Shown: positions 34,626-46,776, counted from the stretch's first letter. The stretch: 64,000 nt of DNA from Apoderus coryli (GCA_911728435.2 OU452204.1:19592001-19656000), one strand, 5' to 3'. The notes: a model not told the origin generated them from the letters alone. Made by a program: numbers and translations.

Positions 34626-35080
34626 GGGAGAAATGTATCGGTATTTTGACCCTATACCAAAGGCGCCAGTCAGATTTCATAAACAAGTTTATTTTGTACA
34701 TAAATATATAGTTATGTGTATATAGATATATTTTGCGCCTAGTATAATTACAGTAAAATATTATTTTTGGGGGATAATTCAAGGCGGCCGGCGCGGCGTC
34801 GCGGGGATGCATTAAATTATATGGCTAAACATCGCGAACAGAGAGTTATTAATTCCCCTTCAGATATTCGTAAAATTATATATTGCATATCATTAAAAAA
34901 AGGATCGTAGAAGACAAAAAAGATAACATAAATTACGAAGGATCGACCATCTTAACTAATAACAGGACAACTCCAAATAATAATAATCGAACAATATATA
35001 CAAAATGTTTAATCCTTTGTAGAAGAAGAAGAGTAGAGACCTGACATTAAAAAATATTCGCAACAAACATGATGATACTC
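34626..35080. other. No gene; 28-bp GC/CpG cluster
   Basis: AT-rich except for GGCGGCCGGCGCGGCGTCGC at about 34783-34802, an isolated CpG-dense patch. AGAAGAAGAAGAG at 35020 may be another RTE-type tail. Nothing else recognised. Confidence 0.4.
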
Positions 35081-35084
35081 TGGT

Positions 35085-35485
35085 AAATCTTAAGTCACTT
35101 CTTGGGCTGTAAGAAGAAACGAAGTATAGTCGGCAAATGTAACCAAATTCACACCATCATCACAGGAAAAATCCTGCGGGGAGTTTATGTATAGTAGAAA
35201 GAACATTGGCCCCAAAATCGAACTTTGGGAAACGCCAATCTCAACAACGCGGGTAATGTGAATTCACATAGCTCCTTGACATGGGATCACTAACCGATAC
35301 AAGTTGACCTCTATTTTTGAGAAACGACTCATGCCAGCGGACACACACCCTCCCCTCACACCACGCTCCACCAATTTCCAGAGCAAAATGTGCTGCAATT
35401 AACACAATCAAATGCCATAGCATCAATATAATCCACAAATTTTTCATAGAATGAGGAATGGAGAAATAATTCATTGGCATTCAGA
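35085..35485 (-). pseudogene. LINE reverse transcriptase fragment (degenerate motifs A to C)
   Basis: Minus-strand frames give FVDYIDAMAFDCVNC (motif A), then FLKNRGQLVSVSDPMS, then GVSQSSILGPMFFLLYIN (motif B) and FADYTSFL in the motif C position, where the catalytic DD has become DY. Motif B has lost the PQG. This is a different, older copy from the RT fragment at 33.2-34.0 kb, because both contain motif A. Confidence 0.72.
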
Positions 35486-36090
35486 AAATTCTGAGGAAAC
35501 AGTATTGTAACTGTTAGGAAAAAAAGATAGTATATTGTAGGTGCAGGTTTTGAAAACTATAATCAATGTTTCCCAAGAAGTGAAAACGGCAACAAATAAT
35601 CTTAAATCACCATATTCAAGAACAATGGACAGCGACTGCAGGAGGAATTTCTTGCCTACTCAAATCAGATTTGTAATGATACAGAAGTTTTGAAACTTCG
35701 CACCGAAAGCTTAATTATATTTCCATTAAGGAGATTAGAACAGCTTGTGTGGTCTTATTGAATGATTTAATGTCTCTGTTAATTTTTGTGAAACAAATAT
35801 TTCCACAATTTTTCATTCTAACAGATCTGACAGGCTGCAGTAGCTTCTGCTGATTTGAATGCCTTGCTTCTAGTTCCTGCGAATAAAATTCTGAACAACT
35901 CAATACACTTTGAATTATGATAGAAAACGAACGGTGAAATATACAGTGAAACTCTCACAGTTTTATTCTAGGCGGGCTTCTTGCTCCTATAGAAGAACAA
36001 AAGGAGAACACAGATTTTTTTTGAATTGATCTGGCGGTATATGTTACTATGCAGTTATTTAAAATAGAAAAAAAGGATCCTTGTTCACAA
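35486..36090. other. No recognised feature
   Basis: Mixed AT-rich sequence. A 62-codon minus-strand frame at 35715-35903 has no known domain. Confidence 0.4.
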
Positions 36091-36468
36091 CAAAATGGGT
36101 GTGAAGAAAATTTCAGTGGCTTCAACTCGTTCGTCGTGCGCGAATACGTTCGATCGTTGAAATGCCGGTAGTTTTATCCATTTTCAAAATCAATTCGTTC
36201 GTATTCGTTCGTGTTGTGATCATAAACGGTTATAATTTGTGATAGTTACTTCCGAAGTGATATGTTTGTGTGCGACAGCAACGTGTCACAGTTTTGTGCA
36301 AAATCAAATCAAATACGTGACTGTCGATAATTTATGAACTACGCCGTCTTTCACCGATGGAACAGTGGGCTTTTGAAGGCAACGAGCTTCGAATGAGAAT
36401 TGTCCAACAACCAGATGGCCACCGTTTTATGGAGATAGGCATTGTGCCTGGTTATTTCATTGCTTGAA
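36091..36468 (+). other. CpG-containing leader-like segment with a 36-codon frame
   Basis: Composition shifts to many CG and TTCGTTCGT words (36130-36215), then an ATG at 36358 opens MEQWAFEGNELRMRIVQQPD and GHRFMEIGIVPGYFIA before TGA. It looks like an untranslated leader plus the start of a protein, from either a host gene or a retroelement. No match is recognised and the frame closes quickly. Confidence 0.25.
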
Positions 36469-37385
36469 CCAAGAATTCATGAAAATGGAAAAATGTTCTG
36501 TAAAGATGTCTGATTGTTCTTTAACCATGCTTTTTTCGCAGTCATCATGGCGATTGTTGCGTATTAATCTTAATATAATCAAGTAGGTATCGAATGGCAC
36601 TTTTGGAATTCCATATTGAAAAATATGCTTAGTTTAACATTCTTACGTTTGGTTGACAAGTTTCTATGCTCTTGGATTAGGAAAGCTCGACTAGCTGGAG
36701 AGTATTTCCTGAAGTAAAATTACTTCAAGAAGAAATTAAAGTTCCATCCACCTTGGGCACCGGGTTTTGCTCTTACAAAACCTAAAATGATATAAAATAT
36801 TGATTGTACAATTTGTGTTTTTCTTCGAATGACTTGGTAAAATTACCAAAAGTTTTGATATATCCAAAGATATCGTTGTTAAAATTCTTTCGCCAATCGT
36901 TAGCATATATTAAAATAATGCATACCTATAGGTAAATATATTCACTAAACGGAAGCGATAAAACAATTTAATAACATATTAAAGAAATTTAAACAACGAG
37001 GAAAAAAAAATTAAAACAATGGTAAGTATATTTAAGTACATATAAAATATATACGTGGATATTATTTGTTACTTAAAGCAGATGGTTTGTGGGACGGCTC
37101 TAATTCATTTTTAAAAGTGTTATTAATGACTATGTGAAACAATATACCAGGTTATTCATTTGTATTGAATAAAATTCATATCTTCTTTCCTTTTTATTTC
37201 TTGTGAAAACGCAACAACACGTAAATACTTTCTAAATCAAGCAGTTTTTTATGATGAACATTATTTTATACCGGCAAACATTACAAGTACTTATTACTTT
37301 ATATGAAGCCATAGTCCCAAAAAAAAAACTGTAAATTGGCCACTGTTACAGGTTGCCAATCCGTAATTCTTGATATTTCTCTAAT
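36469..37385. other. No recognised feature
   Basis: AT-rich spacer without supported features. Confidence 0.45.
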
Positions 37386-38090
37386 TTGTTTGCTAAGGAA
37401 GAATTCTTCGGCTTAGCTGTTAGTTTCAGTTACGACATTTTCGAGAAGTGTGATTACTGAGACGGAGGTCTATGGAGCTTTGAGAAGGTTAAAAGCTAAA
37501 TTTACATCGGGTCCTGATGGTATACCATCTTTTATAATTAGGGATTGTGCCACTGTGTTTGCTAAACCATTGTTTACAATATTCAATGTTTCTTTGCGAT
37601 CGTGTAGTTTCCCCTCTGATTGGAAATCTTCTAGAGTGAGGCCGGTTCATAAGAAGGGAGATAAACAGGATATTTCAAATTATAGACCAATTTCCATACA
37701 GTCCTGTTTTTCTAAAGTTTTTGAATTTGTGCTACATGATATTATTATGAGCCATGTTAGGCGTCAGATTGCATCGGTAAAACATGGCTTTTTTCCCGGT
37801 CGTTCTACGTCAACTAATGTATTGGTTTTAACACAGTTTTTAACTGAGCGACTTGATAACGGGGGTCAGGTAGATGTAATCTACACTGATTTTTCTAAAG
37901 CTTTTGATAGACTTGATCATGGTATTCTACTACGTAAACTGTGTCGTTATGGATTATCTTATAATTTACTGCTGCTTTTGAAGTCGTATCTGAAGGATAG
38001 ATTTCAGTATGTGGAAAGTCGAGGATTTCGTGTTATCTGGTGTTCCCCAGGGCTCTGTCCTTGGACCATTGTATGCTAACAGCATAGGAG
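37386..38090 (+). pseudogene. CR1/Jockey-group LINE, N-terminal half of the RT domain
   Basis: The 37450-38079 frame contains GALRRLKAKFTSGPDGIPSF (motif 0), VRPVHKKGDKQDISNYRPIS (motif 1), KHGFFPGRSTSTNVL (motif 2) and VIYTDFSKAFDRLDHGIL (motif A, first catalytic Asp). At the end a frameshift is needed to read SGVPQGSVLGPLYAN (motif B), and homology stops there, before the DD of motif C. A shifted upstream piece reads FAKEEFF. It complements the 8.3-9.7-kb copy of the same family, which retains the other half. Confidence 0.88.
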
Positions 38091-39030
38091 TAAGAATCAA
38101 CCTATTTTCGTACTGAATCACATCGTACAATATCGATTAATAAACTAATATTGCAATTTTTAATTAAAGCGGATATTTTCAAAGAAATCAATAATAATGT
38201 CCTGCTCTTTGTAATAAATAACATAAACGAAGTCTACAAGGCTCTGTTATGCAGGCATTATATTATTATTATATATATTTCTTTCATTTAAGAAAAACTT
38301 TTAATTATTTCCAAGCAAGTATATTTCTCATAAATACACTTTACAACTTGCTCTTTAATTCAAATTCTCTATGCTTGACTTTTTTATTATTCTCATTTTC
38401 TACCTATAGAATATCGGTAAAGTATAAGGAACATTAATTATTGGCGTCGTGTTTTCCATTTCATTTACAGAACTAGTTTGCTGGCTGTAACAATACATGA
38501 TAATTATTGGCAAATGGAACACTTATAAAGATGCACTTTTGTGACAACTTATGAGTCTTTGATTTAGTATTACAACTAACAGCACAGGCCCAAAACAAAA
38601 AGGAGCCTCTACCAGATTCTCGCCTTGATGCATTCCTAGATGAAGGGATTTTTTATAGGGTAAAATTTCGGCTTACCACACAATTTTCAGAGAGTTTCGA
38701 TTAATTCCACACGCTGCCCCGTGGGAACCACATTTTACAAATCTGACATCAAATTCGTAATTAGTGACCTCGAAAAACTTGAGAATGTATTGGCAATGCT
38801 TATCATGTTCAAGTTTAGAAAGAATTCTGGCTTTTTCTGATCCGTTAGCCCTTTCAAAGCAGTACGAAGGTTAACATTTCTCGAAGAAAGTATTCAAAAC
38901 ATTTTTGGATGTATCTTGGTCCGTAGAATGCAATTCTGAAGTAAAATTAAACGTATTTCTCTTTACTTTTTTTGTTTATTTTAAAAATCTAGAAACAATT
39001 AGTTTTTTCTACATACACTGTTTAAAAAAA
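38091..39030. other. No recognised feature
   Basis: AT-rich spacer without features I can support. Confidence 0.45.
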
Positions 39031-39358
39031 ACCAGGTTGATGATGGGATTTAAAAAACGAAACATCGTAGTGAAAATTTGTAAACACTATCTTATTCTCC
39101 TCAAAAAGTAACAATGATAAAGTGCTTTTAATTTTTTTATATATCTAAAAATAATGCCACAAATAAAAAAAAAACTAAAATCACAAAAAATCGTTTTTTG
39201 AAAAATTCTCGAAAACGACCAAAGTTAGTTTACTTTTGAAAACACCATACAAAAGGTCTTAAAATGGTACAACTTTTATCCAATTTAACCGACATTGTAA
39301 CTCCTACCGTTTCCGAGAGTCCAATGCTATCCCATTCTTATCTTGGACACATTGTATA
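39031..39358 (+). repeat. Dispersed repeat family A, copy 2
   Basis: Matches 20542-20854 in the same order of blocks and ends TCTTATCTTGGACACATTGTATA. It includes the stem-loop motif at 39037-39067. Its terminus directly abuts a minus-strand LINE RT fragment, which marks an insertion boundary and supports 39358 as a real end of this repeat. Confidence 0.82.
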
Positions 39359-39720
39359 ACCAAAATAGCATCGGTCTCAAGACAGTCCCTTGTGGAACAC
39401 CTGAATCTATTTTTAATAAACAGGAGCTAAAGTTGTTGTAAAAAAACCCTATTATTGTTCCATCCCTTTCAGATTTAGACAGTCAACGGCCTTTGGTCGA
39501 AATATTTTATAGAAACTGCGTATTTTCGTAAAAGGAACGCGATATTTCACACAGTGATAGAGAAATAAAACAAAACTATAAAATCTAGTATTACCTACTT
39601 CCTGTTCAGAACTAAACATAGCCTTTATCAAATTAAAATATTTATAAGTTGAATTGAAAAAGGCATTATTTATGAGAATAGAAAAAAAGTATGGGTGCTT
39701 TTGTAAATAATAAACCATTT
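39359..39720 (-). pseudogene. LINE reverse transcriptase fragment (motifs A and B)
   Basis: The minus strand reads IFRPKAVDCLNL at the motif A position (39718-39452 frame) and, in another frame, IDSGVPQGTVLRPMLFW for motif B at 39360-39420. Motif C would follow but is replaced by repeat family A. It is heavily decayed upstream. Confidence 0.62.
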
Positions 39721-40300
39721 GGTTGGTATGAATCTTTTATGATAGCGTGACGTCTATACAAGTTATACACATATATAAATAGTTTATAATAGTAATCGAA
39801 GTAATACAAGGCATATTTTTGTAGAAAATTAGATCTAGTTATATCAATTGGTATTTTGAAATTTATGTCTAGCCCTTTCCCAAGGATATATTAAATAAAC
39901 ACATCAATTTTTAATACAATTAAGTAAGAAACAACTTAAATAACCTGTAAGGCTGTTTTCCCAACTATATAATGCAAGGGCATGGCTATGTAAAATTTGA
40001 CTATTCATTATTTTTTAACAGCGCTAAAAATAAGCTTGTTGAAAAGTTTCTATCATAACAGATTTTTTCCCAGTAGCAAACTTATGTAAGTAGTGTTAAA
40101 TATAGGGTGTTTTTAAATGAGCGTTTTTCCGTTATAATTACGACATTTGGAAAACTAAACGAGCCTAGAGTTAATCGTCATCTACCACGCCAGTGAAAGA
40201 TATTTTACAAAATATAAAAAAACTAGGAGAATATATAGGATCAAAGTAGAACCTTTGAATTAGATAGAAAACACAGTTTTTAGTCTTTTGATTGTAAGAT
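39721..40300. other. No recognised gene
   Basis: AT-rich. TATAGGGTGTTTTTAAATGA at about 40103 looks like the end of a small DNA repeat, but I found no partner end. Confidence 0.35.
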
Positions 40301-40301
40301 T

Positions 40302-40862
40302 TTTATTTATTTATTTATTTAAGATACAACTGCCCAGACAGATAAATATCCAATTAAAGGGCAGGTAAAAATTACAAATAATACAATAACATCAAAATAA
40401 CAATAATAACTAATTAATAACTTAAACTAATTACTTAAAACATAAACGTTTTATACATGACAGATTTGATTCAAATATATCCAAATCGTTAGACATACGG
40501 TTACAAATATTACACATTACGAACAAAGGAGAATGCAACAACAAATTAGGGCGCGCTCTTGACTAGTAAAAAACAGTATTATTATTACGTCTACGCAAAG
40601 TAGGGACATAAAATGGAAGCAATTCTAACAGCTCTGGACAATCAATATCTCCATTAATAATTTTGTACTGTAAGATAATAGCAGCACATTCCCTACGCGT
40701 ACTTAAAGATGTCAAATTAAAACGATTTAGGAGCGTATCATGTGGAAATCCCATGACTGGATAAACTCCATCGCTACGAAACCACGGAAACTTAGCGAAA
40801 CGACAATGAACACGTTCCATACTCGCCGAATGAAATGACCATTCTGCATAACGTACTCTTTT
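40302..40862 (-). pseudogene. CR1/Jockey-group LINE C-terminus with AAAT tail
   Basis: The 85-codon minus-strand frame reads MERVHCRFAKFPWFRSDGVY, then NRFNLTSLSTRRECA and IDCPELLELLPFYVPTLRRR. This is the C-terminal block 'F.+Y..+R.DGVYP', 'SLE.RR', 'IDC.ELL....F.+P' of the LINE family at 8.3, 29.2 and 22.1 kb. About 230 bp of 3' UTR and an AAAT tail (complement of 40302-40320) follow. Confidence 0.84.
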
Positions 40863-41800
40863 TAAAGGCTACTAGAGCAGTCTTCTGCAGTCTGCCTGCC
40901 TGCTTGCAGAACTACGCTCACTCTCATCTTCAAGTTGCATGATTTTACTTGAGGTAAAGTCAGGTAATACCGACGGGGAATCAAGTCAAGTCAAACAGCT
41001 TGAGTTTTCAAGTCAAGCCAAGTATTTTAGAAAAATCTCAAGCTACTTGGCTTGATGAATCCCTAATAAGAATGTCGCATGAGAAATTCATGCATTATTA
41101 TTTCTCTACGCAAAGTATAGGTGTCACTAAACAAACACATAAAACCTTTACTTATTATTTTGATTTGTTTACAATCGACAAACAAAAATAATAAAATCGT
41201 CGCCCTGGATGCTCATCACACTTCCTAGTAGATTTTATTACATATCTAATACGTAAAGTAAACATATCTGATGTATTTATTTATTCTTTCTGCCATTCAT
41301 CTTCATAACTTACCTTAATAAAGTCTTTTCTCTTTCTTTGTTACAGGTATGTAATCTTCTACTATTCAAAGAATCCGTATTCGGTATTTGATAAATATCG
41401 ACCACACAGTGTGTGTAATACGTAAGTACAAGAATTTGTTGTTTTATGTGGTTCGTGAGATGTTTATGCATAAATGTAAAAGAAAGGTCCGTTTGACGTA
41501 TATAGGTTTAAGACAAATCTTCAAATCCCATTATACCGAGTGTCTTACAATGAATGCCAACGATCGATGCTCGAAAATAATCTTTTTGAAATATTCATGT
41601 TGATTTTTGAATATTGTGCCACTTACTGTCATAACGGAACGGAAGGGCTGGACATATTTGAGGTTTTTTTAAAATTCTAAAATTTCATTTAAATTGTCTT
41701 GAAGACCAAGATATAAAAATTATAAATTTATCCAGCACAGGGACCTTTATTATCCATTTGCGGCTGATTTTGTTATTTAAGGGGGATACCAAAATTAAAG
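40863..41800. other. No recognised feature
   Basis: Includes a CAAGTCAAG-rich patch near 40980-41030 (imperfect short repeats of TCAAGTCAAG). No gene recognised. Confidence 0.4.
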
Positions 41801-42156
41801 AGTAGAATATGCAGTATACATATATTGATGATGCACCGCAGGGATCTGTATTGAGTCCAATAATATTCTTGTTTTACATTAGCGTTCTGCCAATGAATAT
41901 TAGTGCACATTGTTCAAGTGTAACACAAATCTGGTTCGCTTGGGATAATTTTACTTGGACCCTATGAAAATACAGTTTTAAATATTAGATTCTGCTTGTG
42001 CAAGGCTGTCGAACCACCTTTTTTTAGAGTCAACGAAGATGTCCACTTTGTGCTATATCCACTTCTGAACCCGACATCCTAGAGCTGCGGATTTTTAAGT
42101 ATTCCTGACTATGCAAACTCATCTATACCCTTTTTCGTCTATCTATCAGATTAAAA
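41801..42156 (+). pseudogene. Degenerate LINE RT fragment (motifs B and C)
   Basis: The plus strand reads DAPQGSVLSPIIFLFYISVL (motif B of the Jockey type, with SPI instead of GPL), followed about 20 codons later by IWFAWDNFTW, which sits where FADD of motif C should be. Upstream and downstream are unreadable. The complete mariner begins right after it. Confidence 0.6.
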
Positions 42157-43451
42157 TATCGGGTCCGCCATCTAACGTTTTTTTTTTCAACTAGTGCTTA
42201 TTTCGTGAAGGGTAACACTTAGCTCATGTCTGATTTTACAGATAATTAGTTTTATCCTTCCGCTGAACGAATATGGTAGTGTATACGCTTGAACAACGCT
42301 GGGAAATATTGCGACATTACTGGTCATGGTAATGTTGCAGAATGTGTGCGAAAATTGCGTACGGATTTTGGAAGAAGAGAAGCACCGTCAGCTCCGTATG
42401 TTCGTTATCTCGTGAAAAAAGTGAAAGAAACTGGCATCCTCATCGATAAACTAAAGCGTGAAAAGTCAAAAACAGTGCGTACACCCGAGAATATTGCTGC
42501 TGTGGCAGAAAGTGTGCGTGAAGCGCCATCAACATCAATTCACTGTCGGTCTCAACAATTGAACATTTCGGAGACATCATTGAGACGAATTTTGTATAAA
42601 GACCTGGGTATGACGCCATACAAAGTCCAATTGGTTCAGGAGTTGAAGCCAACTGACCATCCAATGTGTTTTCGCTTCGCTCAGTGGGCCTGCGATCGAC
42701 TTACAGAAGATGCCGATTTTGCCAAAAAAATCATCTTTTCAGATGAAGCTCATTTTGATCTTGGCGGGTATGTAAACAAGCAAAATTGTCGCATTTGGGG
42801 CACAGAAAACCCGCACGCATACATTGAAAAGCCGATGCACCCAAAACGAGTCACTGTTTGGTGCGGATTTTGGTCCGGAGGCATAATTGGGCCATTTTTC
42901 TTCGAAAATGAGCAAGGAGTGGCCGTTACAGTCAATGGCGATCGTTATCGGGCCATGTTGAACGAATTTTTGTTCACAAAAATTGAAGAGGAGGATATTG
43001 GCAACATTTGGTTTCAACAGGACGGCGCTACGTGCCACACAGCCGAAGCTACACTCGATGTTTTGCGCCCTGTTTTTGAAGATCGCATTATCAGCCGCAG
43101 AGCTGATGTCGTTTGGCCACCTCGGAGCTGCGATTTGACACCGTTGGACTATTATTTGTGGGGTGCCGTCAAAGATAAGTGTTACGCCGACAAGCCAGAG
43201 ACAATTGACGCTTTAAAGGACAATATTCGTGAAGCTGAAATACAGCTGCACACAATCGATAATGTGCTTAAAAATTGGACCGATCGTGTAGGCTACTCTA
43301 TGGCCAGCCGAGCCAGCCATTTGAATGAAATTATTTGTCATTATTAACCGGAAGGATTGTACTTTCAAATAAAAAAAGAAATTTGAGAAAATATTCAGCA
43401 GTTTTCTTTTATAGCATTTTCAAAAAAAAAAGTTATCTGGCAGACCCAATA
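42157..43451 (+). mobile_element. Complete mariner-type transposon with TIRs and TA duplication
   Basis: The element proper is 42159-43449 (1291 bp), flanked by TA at 42157-42158 and 43450-43451. The left end TCGGGTCCGCCATCTAACGT pairs with the complement of the right end (TTGGGTCTGCCAGATAACT), both followed by a T-run, giving imperfect TIRs of about 27 bp. It encodes one transposase with all three catalytic aspartates. Size, TIRs and TA target are those of the Tc1/mariner superfamily. Complete ends and a nearly open gene make this the youngest element in the window. Confidence 0.93.
42273..43347 (+). pseudogene. Mariner-type transposase, all catalytic residues, one early frameshift
   Basis: This transposase would cut the element at its TIRs and reinsert it at TA. 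The natural start appears to be ATG 42273 (VVYTLEQRWEILRHY). That frame meets a stop at about 42330, while the long frame containing GHGNVAECVRKL runs open to the TAA at 43347, so a small indel near 42318 separates the first 16 residues. The paired helix-turn-helix DNA-binding region occupies about the first 110 residues. Catalytic aspartates lie in IIFSDEAHFD, IWFQQDGATCHTA and WPPRSCDLTPLDYYLWG, with 36 residues between the second and third. That differs from the 34 of classical mariners. Except for the N-terminal shift no stop or frame change is present. Confidence 0.88.
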
Positions 43452-44070
43452 CATGATTAGTCTTGTTTAAATTACACCATCATCCAACGACTTGTAAATA
43501 AAAATCTATATAATATGAGGATAAATATCGCTAATCATCTAAGACAGTCGTAAACCGTATTTAATTTGAACAATAAATAAACAAAACCTGTTTACATTAG
43601 GAAAATTAATAAAAAAAAATTATTCAAATATTTATAAAAGGAAAAATCTGTCATTATGTTTAATGCAATAACTGTAAATAAGTAATAGATTATACTGTTT
43701 ATAGAATATGAAATAAATAAATAATTCATTTGTTTATTTAACTAAAATACTTTATTAAAATTTATAATTAAACCATTTCATATTCCATTTCTCTTTATAA
43801 TAAATTAGACTTTTAAACCAAAGACAATGGTTGTTTTTTATATTATATATTTATATACATTTACATAGTATTTTTCATTTTAAAATATAATTTACATAAA
43901 ATTCTGTTTTAAATAAAGGATGGTCTTGACAAAACAATGAACAGACATGTTAAAATAAATTTTGTCATAATACGAGAATAGAAGACGGTTTCGGAAATGC
44001 TCAAACATTAAATATTCGGATTCACAAACGTTGTTAATGTACGTATTTATATATTATAAAAGTACCAAAA
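43452..44070. other. No recognised feature
   Basis: Very AT-rich, nothing assigned. Confidence 0.45.
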
Positions 44071-45134
44071 ATGATGATAAATTTTAATAGAGCGCACAGC
44101 CTTCGTCCGAAAAAGTTCCTTAGTCAAAAGTTCAAAGCTACACCACAGGTAACGGCTGAAATTGATATTTCACTTACCGTTGCAACATCTAAATTGAAGC
44201 GCATAGCAGAACATAGTTGGCCTGTAATAGATCATGCAAGATCAACAGCATCTGTTAGCTCATTGACTCCAGAATCCATCGAATCTAGTGCTTCGCTACC
44301 TCATCGACTCCACTTCTGAATCAACTAAATTTTGTTAGTAGAGTTACGGCATCATCTGCTATCTCAACAATCTCTATATCGACTTAATCTACTTCTGAAT
44401 CAACCTCAGCTGAAAGCTCATCGACTTCTGAGTCAACAATTCAAGTTCTGAAACCTTTTTAGAATGACCATCGACTCAACTTCTGAATTTAGTTCTGAAA
44501 TCAACAGCGTTTACTAGCTCCTCGACGTCTGGACTGCCTGAATCTAGTTTTGAGACTTCAGAATCAATCACAGCTTTCTGAATGGACATCTGCTGGGTCG
44601 TCAACCGAATCTAGTTTAAAAAGCTCTTTAACATCAACAACATGTGCTAGCTCAAAGACCTCAAGGTCGGTGCTACCTTTTCGGCATGTGACCCAACCAA
44701 ATCGAGTTCTGAAACATTTTCAGCATGAACATTGACTCAACTTCCGATTCGATAAAATCTTTTCAGAATGAACATCTGCGCGCTTGTCAACCAAATCTAA
44801 TTTTAAAAGCTCTTCAGCGTCAATATCTGCTAGCTAGCTCATCGACTTCTGATTCCACTGAATCTAGTTCTGAGTTTTTGGCCAAACAGAACACTGTTGT
44901 AGTCTTCACATTCGCAATGTGACCTTACTTCTGTTCACAAATTCAAGGGAATTTAAAAGAGTCATCGTTTTACAAGCATACACAGATGAGATGAAACATG
45001 TCCAAGTTAAGGAGCGGGCAGCAGAAGTGTTTAGAGAATTGCAAGAAGCTTTGGCATACTTAAAAACGAAAATCTTTATATTTTATTTTCATTATTATCA
45101 AACATCGATTATAAAAAAAAATCAAGATTATTGA
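44071..45134 (+). pseudogene. Decayed Ser/Thr-rich repeat protein
   Basis: A first frame (44071-44319) reads basic sequence, then STASVSSLTPESIESSASLP. Over the next 600 bp the same words recur in all frames: variants of TCTGCTAGCTCATCGACTTC followed by TGAATCAACTGAATCTAG and TTCTGAAAC, encoding SASSSTSESTESSSE-like units about 55-60 bp long. Stops and shifts interrupt them. The last frame (44919-45134) encodes YTDEMKHVQVKERAAEVFRE followed by LQEALAYLK, a plausible helix. This looks like a dead mucin-like or otherwise low-complexity gene. Host origin is possible because no transposon motif is present. Confidence 0.45.
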
Positions 45135-46776
45135 ATCGAAAATGCATTAAATATTACTTAGTGAATTAATTGTAGCTTACCCAAAGTGCAGTAGTAAATT
45201 ATAAGGCAGAACGAGACCGATCTATTAGAATTTACTAAATAATTGAGACCACTGCAATGGTCAACACTAAACGTATAATCTCAATGCATGATGAAAACGC
45301 AATACTATTCCACTTTGTAGAGAGCGAGTGGTATGTCTGTGATTGATAGTTTAATTAACTTAGTGGAGCCTTCCACACAATTCTCTCTTTATCAAAGATT
45401 TAAAGGGAATCGTTCGATTTTACTCGAGTTTCCAGTCAAATAACCGAGTAAAATGTTAAAGTTGCATTTTTATTCATCCAGATTTAATGGTAGCCAACAA
45501 CTAGCCTCTGCCAATTCGGCCTGTACGTTTGTTTTTGTGAAAGCGAAAACTATGATAGTGAAAGGATTTTGTTGTGTAAAAGGAAAAAAATGGATATGCT
45601 TTGTCTTTAGTGGGTGTTCTGTTCCACAGTCAATTGTACACATATGCGGTTTGGTGTTTTGCTATAAATATTATAGCAGATAAAAAAGACAATAGCTAAA
45701 TATCATTAGCCTCTATACGAATGCTGAGTTGACCTCCTTTACATGTTGATGGCAAGGCACTAAAAGATAAAGGTTGTATATTAAAACCTTTCCTAACTGT
45801 AACTACTGTTCCTCGAAAGGATTCTTCGATGTCTTCATCAAACAGCGCAGTATAACGAAATTGGGGATAATGGAAGCCAAGGACAATAAGAATGGTAGAG
45901 CTGAACATAATTGAGGAAGATTCTGATACTTCCACTCAAAAATTGAAGATGTTTTCCACTTCCTTGCAATGCAACGCGTAAAATACGCCGGTCCTAGTAT
46001 TCAGTCAATGGTTTTCCCAATTATATTAAAACGATGCTTTATATAAAAACCTACCTATACCGAAGGCTGTTGGCAACCTTTCTTAAAAGGCTCTCCACAA
46101 CCCGGACTCTAGCATAACCTGTCATAGGGATTTCACTGGAGTAGGTATGGCCAATGTCGAAATTGATGATGATGATAATAATAGTAAGCTTATAATTCCC
46201 ACTTAAAGAAAAGCAATACATTTTTTGGATTAATAAAAAAACAACGATATGAAAATTCAAAAAGAAAAAATATCGGGAAAAATCAAACAATAAACTTAAA
46301 CGATGATATTAAATAATTACAAATACTTAGTCCTCATAACAAATAGGAGGACTTACATAAATTAGTATAATGATGTAATTGACATCATTTTAATCATACT
46401 TAAGAAAAGTATTACCAATGCACATACATATTATTATTAATATATCACTGATGATGGGCCATATTTGTTCCGAAACGTGTTTGGCAAATTAACACCTTTC
46501 CTTACATCCGTTTGAACATTGAACAATTCAAACAAATTCTTAACACTATATAAAGAGATGAAGAAAAGTTATAATTTAAGCACTAAACAAGTTTAAAGTA
46601 TCTGAAACTGAGATCAAGAAATTTGGCACTTTAACTCTCATTGCATGTCAGTCGACAGGAACTAATTCCTGTTGGCACAGCGAGAGTCACATGGCTTCCT
46701 GCATTCGGTCGAGTTGAGTAATCAAAAATACGGCCTTCTATATGTAAAGTGCAGGCCAGAAATTTAATAGGAAGCT
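45135..46776. other. No recognised gene; one stem-loop motif copy
   Basis: Frames at 45453-45683 (+), 45696-45935 (-) and 46051-46290 (-) have no domain I recognise. A plus-strand copy of the recurrent motif lies at 46448-46480 (CTGATGAT, weak stem, GAAACGTGT). A GAT/GATAAT run lies near 46165. Confidence 0.4.

Noticed and set aside
42289..43347. Mariner frame starting at the TTG at 42289
   Set aside because: The preceding ATG at 42273 gives a sensible N-terminus (VVYTLEQRWEILRHY) one frame away, so the TTG start is an artefact of the frameshift.
43452..44070. Possible matrix-attachment or origin-like AT-rich region
   Set aside because: High AT content is general in this window, and no specific motif distinguishes this stretch.
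45696..45935. 79-codon minus-strand ORF with mixed composition
   Set aside because: It looks somewhat protein-like, but there is no recognisable domain, no splice context and no second copy to support it.
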